Below, piece after piece: positions 44,829-55,800 of a stretch of 64,000 nucleotides of DNA. The notes below the pieces were generated by a model. That model was not told the origin of the DNA, made no database searches, and was given only the letters and a program-made list of their open reading frames with translations. Source of the stretch: Podospora bellae-mahoneyi (taxonomy: Eukaryota; Ascomycota; Sordariomycetes; Sordariales; Podosporaceae). Each line of letters begins with the position of its first letter. The stretch's first letter is position 1. The stretch spans positions 3,348,001 to 3,412,000 of the forward strand of contig NC_085881.1 in the NCBI RefSeq assembly GCF_035222275.1, in the 5' to 3' direction. The translations under genes and the position numbers were made by a program.

Positions 44829-45905
44829 ATGGCACCGATACCCCCACCACACCTCCCTCGTGTCATCACTTACTATCAAACTCACCACACGCCATCCGGC
44901 GACCCCATTTCTGTCCTCCCTTTGCTTCAACACTCCCCAGTCCATCTCACTCACCTCATCCTCGCCGCGATTCACATCAACGAGGACCCCAACGCCCTCA
45001 CCCTAAACGACCACCACCCCTCCCACCCCCGCTTCCAAACCCTATGGGCCGAGCTCCGCATCCTCCAAGCCTCCGGCATCAAAGTCCTAGGCATGCTAGG
45101 CGGAGCAGCCAAAGGCTCCTTCACCCGCCTCGACTACCCCTCCTCCACCCCCGACTTTGAAAAATACTACGCCCCTCTAGCCGCCCTCATCAAGGAGCAA
45201 TCCCTCGACGGCCTGGACCTAGACGTAGAAGAGGAAATGACCCTAGGCGGTATCATCCACCTCATCGATCGTCTCCGCTCCGACTTCGGCCCAGACTTTA
45301 TCATCACTCTCGCCCCCGTGGCAGCAGCATTGCTAAACCATCAACACAACCTCAGCGGATTCGACTACGAAGCGTTGGAGGTCATGAGGGGCAGGGAGAT
45401 AAGCTGGTACAACACGCAGTTCTACTGCGGGTGGGGTGACTGCTCCAACCCGGTCATGTACGAGATGCTGCTCGTCAAGGGGTGGGACCCGGAGAAGATT
45501 GTGGTTGGGCTGGTGACCAACCCGGAAAACGGGGGTGGGTTCGTCCCCTTTGAGGTGTTGGGAAACGTGATACCTCTGCTGGCGGGGCGGCACCCGAGGT
45601 TTGGTGGGGTCATGGGGTGGGAGTACTTCAACAGTTTACCGGGCGGCAGGGAGAGGCCTTGGGAGTGGGCGGAGCTGATGGGGGGTTACCTGAGGGGTAG
45701 GAGGAGCGTGGACGATCAGGGCCTGAAGCAGGCCGAGGAGGATGTCAAGCGACTGAGGGAGAAGGCGGAACAGGAGGGGAAACGAGGAGCGGCGGCGGAT
45801 TCGGATGGTGAGGACGGGAACGAGGTTCAGGTTCCGGTGCCGAAAGATTTCGAGTATCACTCGGATGGGCTATTGGAGGACGAGGATTCATCACAGCTAC
45901 CATGA
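44829..45905 (+). CDS. Cytosolic GH18 glycosidase, endo-beta-N-acetylglucosaminidase type
   Basis: A single-exon protein of 358 residues in glycoside hydrolase family 18. The catalytic DxxDxDxE signature is present as DGLDLDVEE (Asp127, Asp130, Asp132, Glu134, with Glu134 the expected acid). Barrel strands are visible at RVITYYQTH, HLILAAIHINE, KVLGMLGGAAKG, FIITLAPVAAALL, ISWYNTQFYCGWG and GGVMGWEYFNS. There is no signal peptide at MAPIPPPHLP, so the enzyme should act in the cytosol; related fungal proteins resemble ENGases that release N-glycans from misfolded glycoproteins after export from the ER. Whether it cleaves glycoproteins or chitooligosaccharides cannot be told from sequence. The C-terminal 50 residues are charged and helical (KQAEEDVKRLREKAEQEGK) with an acidic end. 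Another ATG lies in frame upstream at 44682, but homology begins at VITYYQ. Confidence 0.87.
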   Translation: MAPIPPPHLPRVITYYQTHHTPSGDPISVLPLLQHSPVHLTHLILAAIHINEDPNALTLNDHHPSHPRFQTLWAELRILQASGIKVLGMLGGAAKGSFTRLDYPSSTPDFEKYYAPLAALIKEQSLDGLDLDVEEEMTLGGIIHLIDRLRSDFGPDFIITLAPVAAALLNHQHNLSGFDYEALEVMRGREISWYNTQFYCGWGDCSNPVMYEMLLVKGWDPEKIVVGLVTNPENGGGFVPFEVLGNVIPLLAGRHPRFGGVMGWEYFNSLPGGRERPWEWAELMGGYLRGRRSVDDQGLKQAEEDVKRLREKAEQEGKRGAAADSDGEDGNEVQVPVPKDFEYHSDGLLEDEDSSQLP

Positions 45906-48900
45906 ATCCTTGGTCCCGACACAAGACATCCTGTCTAGGCGGGACAAAATCAGACCACTTTTACCCAGATGTGTGCACTCGCAGACAAGCTTAACAGTGC
46001 CAAGCAGCATAATCGGCACCAGCCAAGGCAAAGAAAGGGGGAAGGAATATGGAAAACAGGGTTCAAGGTCTTTCAGCCAATCACAGGTCGCGGCCAGCTG
46101 TTCTGTCCCCTTCTTGCTGGGGCTTGGAATTTTGAGTGGTGCGCATTTCAGTGTACGGGTAGGCTGACAAGACGTGCCAAGTTTAGGGAAGGCCTCTCTG
46201 GGAATGATGGAACAATTATATGTGGATTTAGCTCTAGATCCCAAGAAAGGCTGCAGCATTTCAGGATCGAGGCCGCTAAACTATCCACTACTGTGGGCTC
46301 ACATGAAAGGTAGAGACAGACGGGACGGTCAACAAAGCCGTCGACCACGAACACACTATTTTCGAGTCACATCCGTTTTGACAATCTAAAGCTTTACAAA
46401 ATAAACTCGGCCCTCCATGTGTCGCGGCGCTGAACTTGATGTAATGTGCGGTGTGGGACAATAGCTGCGGATGATGCCGGTGGCTGGGCGGGACTGATGA
46501 TGACGGGATACGTCGTATTTCTTTTGGACATACGTCAACCGTCTGAATGGCGCTGCGCGAGGAGGTCGCGGAGGCTCAACCGTCGCTGTGCCGTAAACGC
46601 CACGTACGGGTGCGACGTGATGTAATCTAGGGGTCCAACTGTTGTTGAACAAAGACGTTTTGTTTGTGACGTTCTAGAGACTGATAGAAAAAGAAGCGGA
46701 AGGCGCCGTTGGATGGTAGTTGGATGGTGGATGGGCCTATGACTCCATTCCATGAGTCGTCGCCGCCGGGAGTTAAAAAGGGAGACTGATGTCAAAGCCG
46801 GAGCTCTGATGTCAGTTAGTCAGGGCACCGCTGACGATAGTTACAGCCGCTGGCAAAACACTCGGTGAAATTGGCGCGTGTTAGACCGAGCAACTGCAAA
46901 ATGAACACTTTTGGTTTCTTTCAGCGAAATGTAAATGATTGTCGTGGCAACTGGTCTGGACCTTTTTACTGACGGCAGTTTTGGAGCAATTAGATCAGGA
47001 ACCGTCACGGCTAACAAAGATGTTGACGAGGTCGGAGGACCCTTGGGGTTGATTTGTGGGGAAAAATCGTCAAGCTCTTGCCGGTTTGGTGACTGACAGG
47101 GGTGGGAGCTGTGATGTCATCGGCACGATTTGCAGGGGTCTGACGCCTTGCATGCATGCACGAGTGGCGCCAGAATCCGATGTCTCTTTTCCAGTGGATT
47201 GTTTTTTGCCCTGTGTGCTTGTGAAGTCATCGTCAGGGCCAGCGCCGCTTTCTTTCTTCTCTCAAACACAACACGCGAAGCAACACTGCTATGTGTTCCT
47301 CCTGCCACATCATCACATCATAGGCTTTGCCTCCTGTCACCGCCCGTTGTGCGCCAATTTACCCATCCCTAGCTCACGCATGCCAAGCCGCTTTTGCAAT
47401 GACCTCCGTCCGTCGTGCCGGCGTAAGATTTCGCGCTTGGCAATTAGGACCCCGTGTGGTCTCGCCTTGACTAATTGAATGGGAATTTCAACGTGCCGTC
47501 TCTAGACTGACTCTGAATGGCCTCAGTGGGATGGGCAAACATGAGAATGCCATGTTTTGCTCCCCCCGTGCTGCCACTGTGCCAACTTTTCCCCTGTCCA
47601 AGCGTCGTTTTCCTCGGCCATTGGCTCACCATACCCCCTTAACCCCTCTTGCTGCATGCAGGGCAGAGACATATCAGGCACCATGGCTTCAATAGCAGTG
47701 GAATAGATATTGCTCACATGAGTACATCAACAACTTCTCCTAACGTTGGCCGAGTACAGATACCTCTCGCGAGATGAGGTTAGGGAATAGCTATCGGCAC
47801 TCTGCATGAGCCTTGCAGACCGGAACAACACGCATTCACGGTTCTGGGGCCCGCTTTTGTCTTGTCCAACCACTGACATCATTTCAAACCGTCATCCTTT
47901 TTGTTGCGGAGGGTGGGTGAGACTGCTGATCCCATCTCTCGCTTGCCTTGGCCACCAACGCAGACATCCTCGTCATGTACCCAGGACTCTCTCTTCGTCA
48001 GTGCTGTCTCTCTGGCACCACTGAAACGCCGTCTCCCACGGCTTTAGTCGTCACATCTCGCCTCCGTTATCTCACCCCCCAACTCTATGATCAGCAGGGT
48101 CTTGCCTTTCCTGGCTCCCGCTGTCTTCCCCCATCCACCCAACTTCTTCCGTTTTCCGTCATTCATCCTCTCACTGCGTATTTGCCGCCGCGCTTCACTA
48201 ACAGGCTGGGGACACCAAGTCGATGCTGTGGCACTGATCTAAGACAGGTCGGCCAGCCGCGCTGAGCAATTGTTCGGTGGTAACACACGGCCGGCCAAAG
48301 TTTACGTCGAGTGAATCCGGCGTAAACGGGAAGACATGTTCAGTCCCTGAGTGATGGGTTCAAACGGTCATAAGCTACGCCATAACTGGCAGCCGTCCTA
48401 CGTCTGTCATGGTCACCCCCATGTTCAAACGGCGCTCATCACCGCTGATCGGTCATAGGTTTGGGGGTAAGCTTGCATCTGAGGGTAGCAGCACTATCCT
48501 CTTCCACCTATGAGGTGGTGAGAGAGACGGGGTCCCCTTCTTGTCATGCCTTTGTGAGATTGGTTCCGGCGGGTGGTGGTGTGGGAGGATTATGGTGATG
48601 ATGGGTGTGAGACCTCTCTTGTCCCGACTGCTCTCTCTGAGGGTCCCTGCCCGTCCTCCGCGTTGACCCCTTCCGCTTGTCAATCTGCCTTTCGAACTTT
48701 CCCCCCTCCCCCGTCCCCACACCACTCGTACCCCTTCCCACACAAAAAGTGCCATTGATTACCACCCAGCCCCACCAAATCTCGCCTTAATCAGATACAC
48801 TCCAAGCACCTACAAGCCAAGCTCTCCGTTATAAAGCCTGGCGACCCCTCCCCTCCGTTTCCTGTTTTTTCTCTTTCCGCATCTTAGTCACAGACTAATA

Positions 48901-49097
48901 AACACAATCAACTCTTGGCTGCTGAAGCCTGACAAACAATAACCGCAAACTTCTTCTCCTTATCGGCCTTTTCCTTTTGGGTAGCTCTCCTGCAGTCTCT
49001 CATCTCTTGCAAAAAGCTTCAACTTGAGCGGCACTATCATCACCCTCATCAGCTCTCCAAAGAAATCATCACCACCCACAAAGACATAACCCACACC
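45906..49097. other. 3.2 kb without a supported gene
   Basis: No frame here has recognisable homology. The right end (48780-49097) is CT- and A-rich with a TATAAAG-like box near 48832 and fits a promoter and 5' leader for the small gene at 49098. A CCCGGC-poor, G/C-balanced middle holds nothing I can name. Confidence 0.55.
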
Positions 49098-49349
49098 ATG
49101 CCCACCAACCAAAACGCCTCTTACTCCGTCGGCCTCGCCATGTCCCCCCCACCACCCAGCGACCTCGGCAGCTACGCCCGCTCCATGCACCAACACACCA
49201 AGCGCCAGATGGACTCCATCTCCCAGGCCTCCACCTCCCCCGAGAGGCGCTCCCCAAGCCAGAGCAACGACCGCTCCTCGGGCACAAACAGCATGCCCAA
49301 CGGCGTATCGAACCAGAGGAGAAACCCAGGCGATTACAACTACCAGTAA
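49098..49349 (+). CDS. Small conserved-looking hydrophilic protein, 83 residues
   Basis: A single-exon reading frame preceded by CACACCATGC, an acceptable fungal start context. The product is Ser/Asn/Pro-rich with the central motif PPPSDLGSYARSMHQHTKRQ, which looks like a constrained helix and resembles short uncharacterised Sordariomycete proteins I recall; the remainder is disordered. There is no signal peptide or membrane segment. The long pyrimidine-rich leader and a well-formed 3' region suggest high expression. Function is unknown; it could be stress- or growth-related. Confidence 0.62.
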   Translation: MPTNQNASYSVGLAMSPPPPSDLGSYARSMHQHTKRQMDSISQASTSPERRSPSQSNDRSSGTNSMPNGVSNQRRNPGDYNYQ

Positions 49350-50180
49350 ATCAGTTGTGACGCATCATTGCCGTGAGGGAGAAAAGAAATAAGCGTGAAG
49401 ATCTCTTCTTCATTTCTTCGTTTTCTATCGGGCTGGGAAGAGAAGAGGAAAAAGCGTAACAACCATTCTTCAACATCGGGTTTCTTTTCTTCTGGGCCGG
49501 GGAAAACATGACGCTGGTTGTTACACATGACACATATCTACTAGGATGTGTGTGGTTTCGGAATGGATATGATATGGGGCGTACACGAGCTGGGGGAAAA
49601 AGGTTTTCGGTTGTCTTTTCCCTTCTCTTCTCGAATACTTGCATATCTGGGTCTTTTTTTTTGGGAGGTCGTCCTTTTTTTGCTCATCACCTCTCGTTTT
49701 TGTTGCGAGCATGGCGTTTAATGGGCTGGGAATATCGGTGGGAATCAAGCAATGATTTTCCCTGGAGTTGTCGGTTTGCGAATACGCTCTCGATAGATGA
49801 TTTTCTTTCTCTGTTCTGAGCATGAATTGATGATGGAGGTGGGCTGGCACATCAAAGTATCTAGTACGCATAAGCAATCAATATGTCAATTCTCGGTCAA
49901 TTCTTTGGCTGGGATAACCTCGACTCACTATTGTTCTTTTTTTAATGTGAATTTCAGTGTGAATCAATTATTAGTGTAACGGATGTGCTGATTGTGTAGC
50001 CGGTTTTCCTAGCCAACTTTGTAAGCACACCGTGAGCTCTATGTAACCTGTTTCCCTGGGTGGTACCATTCTCTATCTCACTTCCACTCGTCATGTAAAA
50101 GTGTGCTGTGTGCCGGTAAAACGATTATTCCTCTCATTACCCCATCGGTTGATTTGGCAGGGTGCCGCTCATATGCAACT
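49350..50180. other. Convergent 3' flank between the small gene and YJU2
   Basis: T-rich, with several short poly-pyrimidine runs. No coding signal was seen. Confidence 0.6.
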
Positions 50181-51110
50181 TCAAGCCACCTTCTTCTTCT
50201 TGATCCCTAATAGCGCGGCGTGGTCCTTTTTCCTCTTAACCACCCTCTTAAAACTCGGCGGTGGCATATCCGTCGTATCGGTCCCCGCTGTCGTCACAGC
50301 TGCCGTCGTCGCAGGTTTAACCCCCTCAGTCAACGACAAGCTTGGCCTCCCATTACTCCCATCCACCCCCTTCTCCTCCTCTTCCGGCTCCTCCACAATC
50401 TCCTCCAACATCTCCTGCCTCCTCGCAAACTGAAACGCCCTCCTCGCCGCCTCAGCATCCTCCTCCTCCTGCCTCCTCCTCTCTTTTTCCTCCTCCGTCT
50501 CCTTACTCACCAACCCCTCCAACAAATCCACCCCCTCACTCTTCGCCTTCTCCAACCTCGCATTCCGACTCCTAATCTCATCCAACGCGTCCGCCACCGC
50601 CATCTCCCTCTTCGCATCCTCCGTTTTCTGCTCCAACTCCGCCATAGCATTCTTCTCCTCCTCCCCCGCCGCCTCCTCCATTTCCCGTTCCAACCGATCC
50701 AACCTCTGCTCATCCGTCTCATCTTCCCCATCCCCATTGTCCCCATCATCCAACCCCCTCTTCCACGGATCCGTGTTCCTCTTGGCCCCCTGCTCAACAG
50801 TATAATCCTGATTCTTGGGATCAGTCTTGAACACAATCTCCGCCGAACACCTCGTGCACCGGATGTAAAACCGGTAAATCTGTATAGACAAGTATTTTTC
50901 GTCTGGTCGGGTTTCTTTGCGCGCGTTGAATTTGCGGCCGCGGTACATGTACTCCCCGCAGGCGGTGCAGCGCATGCTGAACGGGGCCATCAGGCGCACG
51001 ACTTGGACCTTGGGGGTGTTGGCCGCGGATTTGGGCTTGCGGGTTCGCCCTACGAGGGAGGGGTCGAAGTCGGGGGGGTAGTATTTGGAGAGGACTTTGC
51101 GTTCGGACAT
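50181..51110 (-). CDS. YJU2: Pre-mRNA splicing factor YJU2 (CWC16/CCDC94 family)
   Basis: A single-exon, 309-residue protein. The N-terminus MSERKVLSKYYPPDFDPSLV is diagnostic for the YJU2 branch of the CWC16 family. Cysteine pairs at 48/51 (CTAC) and 85/88 (CTRC) form the zinc site seen in the spliceosome; between them lies MYRGRKFNARKE and then the conserved IQIYRFYIRC. From about residue 115 the protein is a long acidic/basic coiled coil, ending in a basic KRVVKRKKDHAALLGIKKKK tail as in homologues. YJU2 joins the Prp19-associated spliceosome and promotes the first catalytic step by helping to dock the branch helix. It acts in the nucleus. Confidence 0.93.
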   Translation of the reverse strand: MSERKVLSKYYPPDFDPSLVGRTRKPKSAANTPKVQVVRLMAPFSMRCTACGEYMYRGRKFNARKETRPDEKYLSIQIYRFYIRCTRCSAEIVFKTDPKNQDYTVEQGAKRNTDPWKRGLDDGDNGDGEDETDEQRLDRLEREMEEAAGEEEKNAMAELEQKTEDAKREMAVADALDEIRSRNARLEKAKSEGVDLLEGLVSKETEEEKERRRQEEEDAEAARRAFQFARRQEMLEEIVEEPEEEEKGVDGSNGRPSLSLTEGVKPATTAAVTTAGTDTTDMPPPSFKRVVKRKKDHAALLGIKKKKVA

Positions 51111-51632
51111 GGCGGCGGCGGTGGTGGTGGTTTAATCAGGGGTGGCTTGTCGGGTTGTGAGTGGTTTTCGCGAGAGGATGTGAAGAAGGATTTCGAACTC
51201 GATTGGTGGTGCGACGCGTAAGAAGTCGAAAATTCGGGATGCGACTGCTGGGTTGGGAAAGTATAGAGTTGTCGGCTGCGGTCGGTTGTGGTTGGATGTG
51301 CGATTAAGGTGCTGGTGCCACATTGAGGCTGAAAAAGGGGCGCCACTCTCGCTGGGAGTGCAGGGATCACGGCGACAAGGGTCGGGTGATATGGGTTAGG
51401 GTTGACAAAGCACTTCGCTCACAAACATTACAGGGATCATGGTAAGCAATCGGCTGAGGAACCTCAGGGTTCAACTTCACGCTATATATCGTCATCTCCG
51501 TTCTGATTGCTTCTCAGTGTCACATTTGCCTTCAGATATCTCTCTGTACCCAATACGCGCTTTTGGTTGCATGGGCTTCATCTCATCATCAACCATCCCA
51601 TTTCATTCCTCCACCTCCCAATTCCACGCCAT
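51111..51632. other. Intergenic between YJU2 and the MTHFR gene
   Basis: Promoter region of YJU2 (minus strand) on the left and 3' flank of the MTHFR gene on the right. Nothing else was recognised. Confidence 0.6.
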
Positions 51633-53651
51633 CTAGTTCAGCAGCACCTTCCAAATGGCATCGCTATCGATGAAGTCATGGTGAATAATGTTCACCAACC
51701 ATGAATCACCCCTAATCTTTTCAAGCAGCTTTTCACTCTCCGACCCCTTCCCATAAATCTTGGCCCATTCTCCCCAGATCCCAAACGCCTCCTCGCTCCA
51801 GGCCCGGAAACTGACTTCTTCAATAATCGTGGGCGTGACAATCTCCTTGCCGGGGAAAACACCCCACGTCACGGCATTGGTGCTGGCCTCCTTCTCCCCC
51901 TCTGCCTCCAACGAGCCAGCGGCATCCGAGCTGACAAAGTCGCCGGCGGCGTTGATGGCATAGAAACATACATCGTCCTTCAAGTCTGGGTGCCTAAGTT
52001 TTTGCTCGAGCACCTTCCAGTCCGCCGACGGAATGAAGAACTCGACAAATGCCTTTTGAAAGACGAACCCGTTTGCCGGTCCCCATCCAAAGGTGGGATC
52101 ACTGGACCGAAGGCCGTTAACCGCCGGCTGCGAGGCCAACGACCACCAGCCCTTGGAGTTGAGCTTGATGAGCTGGTCGCGAATCTTGTCGGTTTCCGGG
52201 CTGAATCCTTCTTCGCTCCACGGAATGGTTGTGAGCTCGCCCTTGAGATGGCGGATAAAGACGTTGTTGATGTCCTCGGTCGTCCTTGGAGTGCCCCAGA
52301 TCCGAAGTGCCTGGGCCACCGTAACGTGCAGGCTTACACCGTAGCCGTCGATTTGACCGTAGGCGGGAGACCGAGCATCGCCCCATCTGCCGTTGGGGAA
52401 GTCATCCCACGTGGCTTCACGGCCTAGTACGCCTTCGCCCTCTGAAATAGCCAGTGTGTTAGCGCGGGAATTGATGGGTTCTGCCGGAATGCTAGCCTCC
52501 TGTGCTGTCGCTTCCCAGTCGGGATAGGATGTGGATCGACCCTGGACAATAACCCGATCCCTGGGATCAGAGCCAATCGAGCCCTTTCGTCTTCCATCAT
52601 CGGGGACGGATCCGTTGATGCGAAGAAGTCGAATGTCCGGTAGAGGGTTGTGTCTCACAGCGGACTGAAGCTCTTCCTCCTCTGGAGTTTCGGGAGGGAT
52701 CAACCCTGTTCTTTCGACAATGAACGATACTGCTTTTTCCAGGTTGAGCGTGTAAAAGTGAAAGCCCTTGGGACCCTCGGCCGTCCTGCCCTTGATCTCC
52801 TTGATCTGCTCCACCAGTTCGCTGACAATATCCACCCCCACCTCCTTGACTCTTTCATCGTCACCCCTGACAGCCTCCAGACGGTCCATGAGCGCATCGG
52901 GTATCTTGGCGTGGCTGAGCTTTGTCGTCCTTTTGATCATTTGATAACTCTGGATAGGCATAAGACCAGGGATAATCACGATATCCTTGAATGCACCGCT
53001 TGGATGCTCCCGAAGAGTCTTCTCGAAATGATCGTACGCTGCAATGTCGAAAAACAACTGTGTCATGAGAAAATCGGCTCCGGCCTGCACCTTCTCGACG
53101 AGATAAGGAAGGTCATGCTCCAGGCTCTGGCCGAGGGGATGGCTTTCATCGGCATGGCCTTCCGGATAGGCGGCAACACCAATGCAGAAGTAATCGCCGT
53201 GAGTCTTGCGGATATAACGAACAAGGTCGACGGCCCAATGGAACTCTTCCTCTTCGTCATCGTCGGTCTGTGGCTCGTTGCTATCACGGTACTCGGCTCT
53301 TCTTGGCGGGTCGCCCCTGAGGGCGAGGATATTGCGAATACCCAAAGCCTTTGCGTCCTCCAATGTCTTATCTATCAGCTTCCGGCTCATGTTGGTGCAG
53401 GTAAGATGCAGACATGTTGTCAGGCCCAGCTCCCGCTGGCAGATCTCGGCGAGCTCGAGGGACTTGGTTGCTGTAGAACCGCCGGCGCCCCAGGTAACGT
53501 TGACAAAGAGTGGTCGCAGGGCCCTCGCCATCCGATCGAGCCGGTCACGGAGGTTGGAGAAACCCATGGCCGTCTTGGGCGGGAAGAATTCGAGGGAGCA
53601 GTAGTTCGTCTCGGCGGGCAAAGCCGCAATCTTGTCTGTGATTTTGTCCAT
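51633..53651 (-). CDS. Methylenetetrahydrofolate reductase, MET12 type
   Basis: A single-exon, 672-residue enzyme that reduces 5,10-methylene-THF to 5-methyl-THF for methionine synthesis. The N-terminal FAD-binding barrel (about 1-310) shows SLEFFPPKT with the expected catalytic Glu21, VTWGAGGST, HLTCTN, ILALRGDPP with Asp114, and GVAAYPEGH. The C-terminal half is the fungal regulatory domain (GEGVLGREATWDDFPNGRWG, SPAYGQIDGYG, SQPAVNG, GWGPANGFVFQKAFVEFF, VTWGVFPGKE). These motifs match yeast MET12 (and S. pombe Met9) better than MET13, from my memory of those sequences. Length is close to MET12 (657). The start at 53651 has a strong context (CACGCCATGG) and the usual MDKITDKI opening; an in-frame ATG at 53708 would add 19 residues. 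Confidence 0.92.
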   Translation of the reverse strand: MDKITDKIAALPAETNYCSLEFFPPKTAMGFSNLRDRLDRMARALRPLFVNVTWGAGGSTATKSLELAEICQRELGLTTCLHLTCTNMSRKLIDKTLEDAKALGIRNILALRGDPPRRAEYRDSNEPQTDDDEEEEFHWAVDLVRYIRKTHGDYFCIGVAAYPEGHADESHPLGQSLEHDLPYLVEKVQAGADFLMTQLFFDIAAYDHFEKTLREHPSGAFKDIVIIPGLMPIQSYQMIKRTTKLSHAKIPDALMDRLEAVRGDDERVKEVGVDIVSELVEQIKEIKGRTAEGPKGFHFYTLNLEKAVSFIVERTGLIPPETPEEEELQSAVRHNPLPDIRLLRINGSVPDDGRRKGSIGSDPRDRVIVQGRSTSYPDWEATAQEASIPAEPINSRANTLAISEGEGVLGREATWDDFPNGRWGDARSPAYGQIDGYGVSLHVTVAQALRIWGTPRTTEDINNVFIRHLKGELTTIPWSEEGFSPETDKIRDQLIKLNSKGWWSLASQPAVNGLRSSDPTFGWGPANGFVFQKAFVEFFIPSADWKVLEQKLRHPDLKDDVCFYAINAAGDFVSSDAAGSLEAEGEKEASTNAVTWGVFPGKEIVTPTIIEEVSFRAWSEEAFGIWGEWAKIYGKGSESEKLLEKIRGDSWLVNIIHHDFIDSDAIWKVLLN

Positions 53652-55800
53652 GGCGTGGTTCTTGCCAGCCTCTACAGGCAATTCCAAACTGGGAAGAAAT
53701 TCACCCATTGGGGTTGAAAGGGGAGATGGATGGCGGGCAGCTGTGTGCTCTGACAATAATAAGGAGGGGCGGGAGCTCCTGGGTGGCTTCGGCGGATGCT
53801 CGGAGAAGGAGAACCGCTACACAAAAAATCGGATGAAAGTGGCTGCTCGGTGCGCTGGAGGGTTCGATCCCTGCTGGGAATGCTAGGAATGTATTCGAGA
53901 AGCGGACGGTTCCTGACTCGATGTTTGTTGGCCCAGTTACTCGACTACGAGCTCCTTTTCAATGTTGCTTCTAGCAAGAATTTCCCGTGGTCAAGGTGCA
54001 CTGTTTCATTCCAGCGGCGACTAGTCAACCCCACCTTTTACGTAGGTGACGTGGGGTACAAGCAAACCTCCTTCCCGCGATCGCAACGCCTGTCAGAATG
54101 TGGGGTTTCTATCACTCTGGGCGCCTCGGTGAGACAGCCAACCACATCGGCAGTTAGTTTAGGTGCGAGGAGGCATAGTGATTGGTGAAGGTCTGTCATG
54201 TGGTCGTGTACCCGGATCTAAATTACACGTCCCCCACTTCCAATTATCGATCGGATGAGAACGTGCTCTAATATTTACCATTGAGAATCCCCAGGAGGAC
54301 CCAGGAGGACTGCATTGAAGCTGACTATGGGATATATACGTGGGGGGGGCCTAGGGAGAACATGGCATTGCGGCTTTACCCGCTAATTGTCTGGCATGTG
54401 CTTCGATGCCGAGTCTTGGTTGAGACATTGTACGTGTCAAGTTGAGTTCTTTGCAAACCTATATCTGTATCAGCAATAAAAGCGTTAGCTCAACAGCCTG
54501 GCAGAGCCTACGGGATGACAGCATGTGGTGTTCAGATATTCAGGAATTGCCATGGTATCGTCACCCTAAACACACGGCACTGCTGAACCTCTATCTACCA
54601 TGTAAATAGAGGCTCGACCGTTGTTGAGTAGGTTTACCGGATTGTTTAATTGTCATCAGGACTAAAAAAAGACAGAGAAGCCAGACGCGTAGGGCAATCG
54701 ACGTACCGATTGAAAGTCGAGAGCGAGCGTGTAACAAATATACATATGAGAGAGAATCCAAGGTGATCAAATCTGGTCTACATGGCAGCAAGTAAAAAGA
54801 CAAGTGAGAAAGAGAATGTCTAGTGCTTCAGGTCATCACCGCATCATGGAACCGCGCAATTAAGGGGCACTCGTGACGATGGTTTTAAACAAGGGCTTCG
54901 TAGAGTTAATCTCGACTCGGCAACTGAGATCGCCAACAGCATGGGGTGCGTGGTGATGTTGGTGATGTATTCACAGTTGATGGTCTTTGTGGAAGAGAAG
55001 AAAAGAGAATGTTAAAATGGACGGCGCGAAATTTTTCTTTGTACGAGACTCGACTGGCGAGGTTCTGGTGGGGTTCTTTGTGCCGGCTGTCACCGCCCGT
55101 AACGTTCTGGTGGTCGGCCTGGTTTTGGTGCTCCCGGCACGGTGGCAGTGGTGGTGGGCTGCTTTTGCCGGCCAGTCATGTTTTTTTGGCACTAAAATGT
55201 GGTGGAGACGTCGCGAAGACCCGCCACAGTGCACTGCCTGTTGCTTTGGGGGCCCTCTCAAGATTTGTTCTTTTCCACCATTGTTCGAGAACTGAGAAAA
55301 CGGCTTCTGACATCCCACCACGCTTCCCTGATGCTCTAAAACCCTGCCGCCCAACCTTCAACCTTCACGCATACCTTAATAATAGGATATTCTCGTGAGA
55401 ACATCGCCCAGACATCCATCCCGCCACTGACGCCAACTGCCACCCACCACCACCCATCAAATCGCACCACCACCTCCAAAGGTCCTCGAGACGAAACAGC
55501 CGCCCGCCGTGTTAATCCTCCTCAACCCACACCTGACATCACCCACCTCCCTTTCCGCTCGCCTTCCCGTTCGAATAATACACCACTGTGAGCGTCACTG
55601 CGCTTTAATCTGAGCACTTGCACTGCAACATTTTGTGCTCTCGGGGCTTCCAATAGTCGCCCTTCGTGTCTGTTGCACCACAGGCCGAACTACACCAGAG
55701 GTTGCTGTCGATCATTGAAGGGCGTGGCTGGTGCTTGCTCGCAAGCTGTAGACACTCTTTAGACACCCCCTTTCCCCTAGTACCGGTTTCCATCTTCTCC
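53652..55800. other. 2.1-kb divergent intergenic region
   Basis: Upstream of both the MTHFR gene (minus) and the 4EHP-type gene (plus). A doubled CCCAGGAGGA motif occurs at about 54290-54310. The right end from 55400 is C-rich and fits a promoter and leader. No supported gene was found. Confidence 0.55.

Noticed and set aside
53845-53862. GGTTCGATCCC, matching a tRNA B box
   Set aside because: Upstream sequence has only a weak A-box likeness and no cloverleaf or acceptor pairing.
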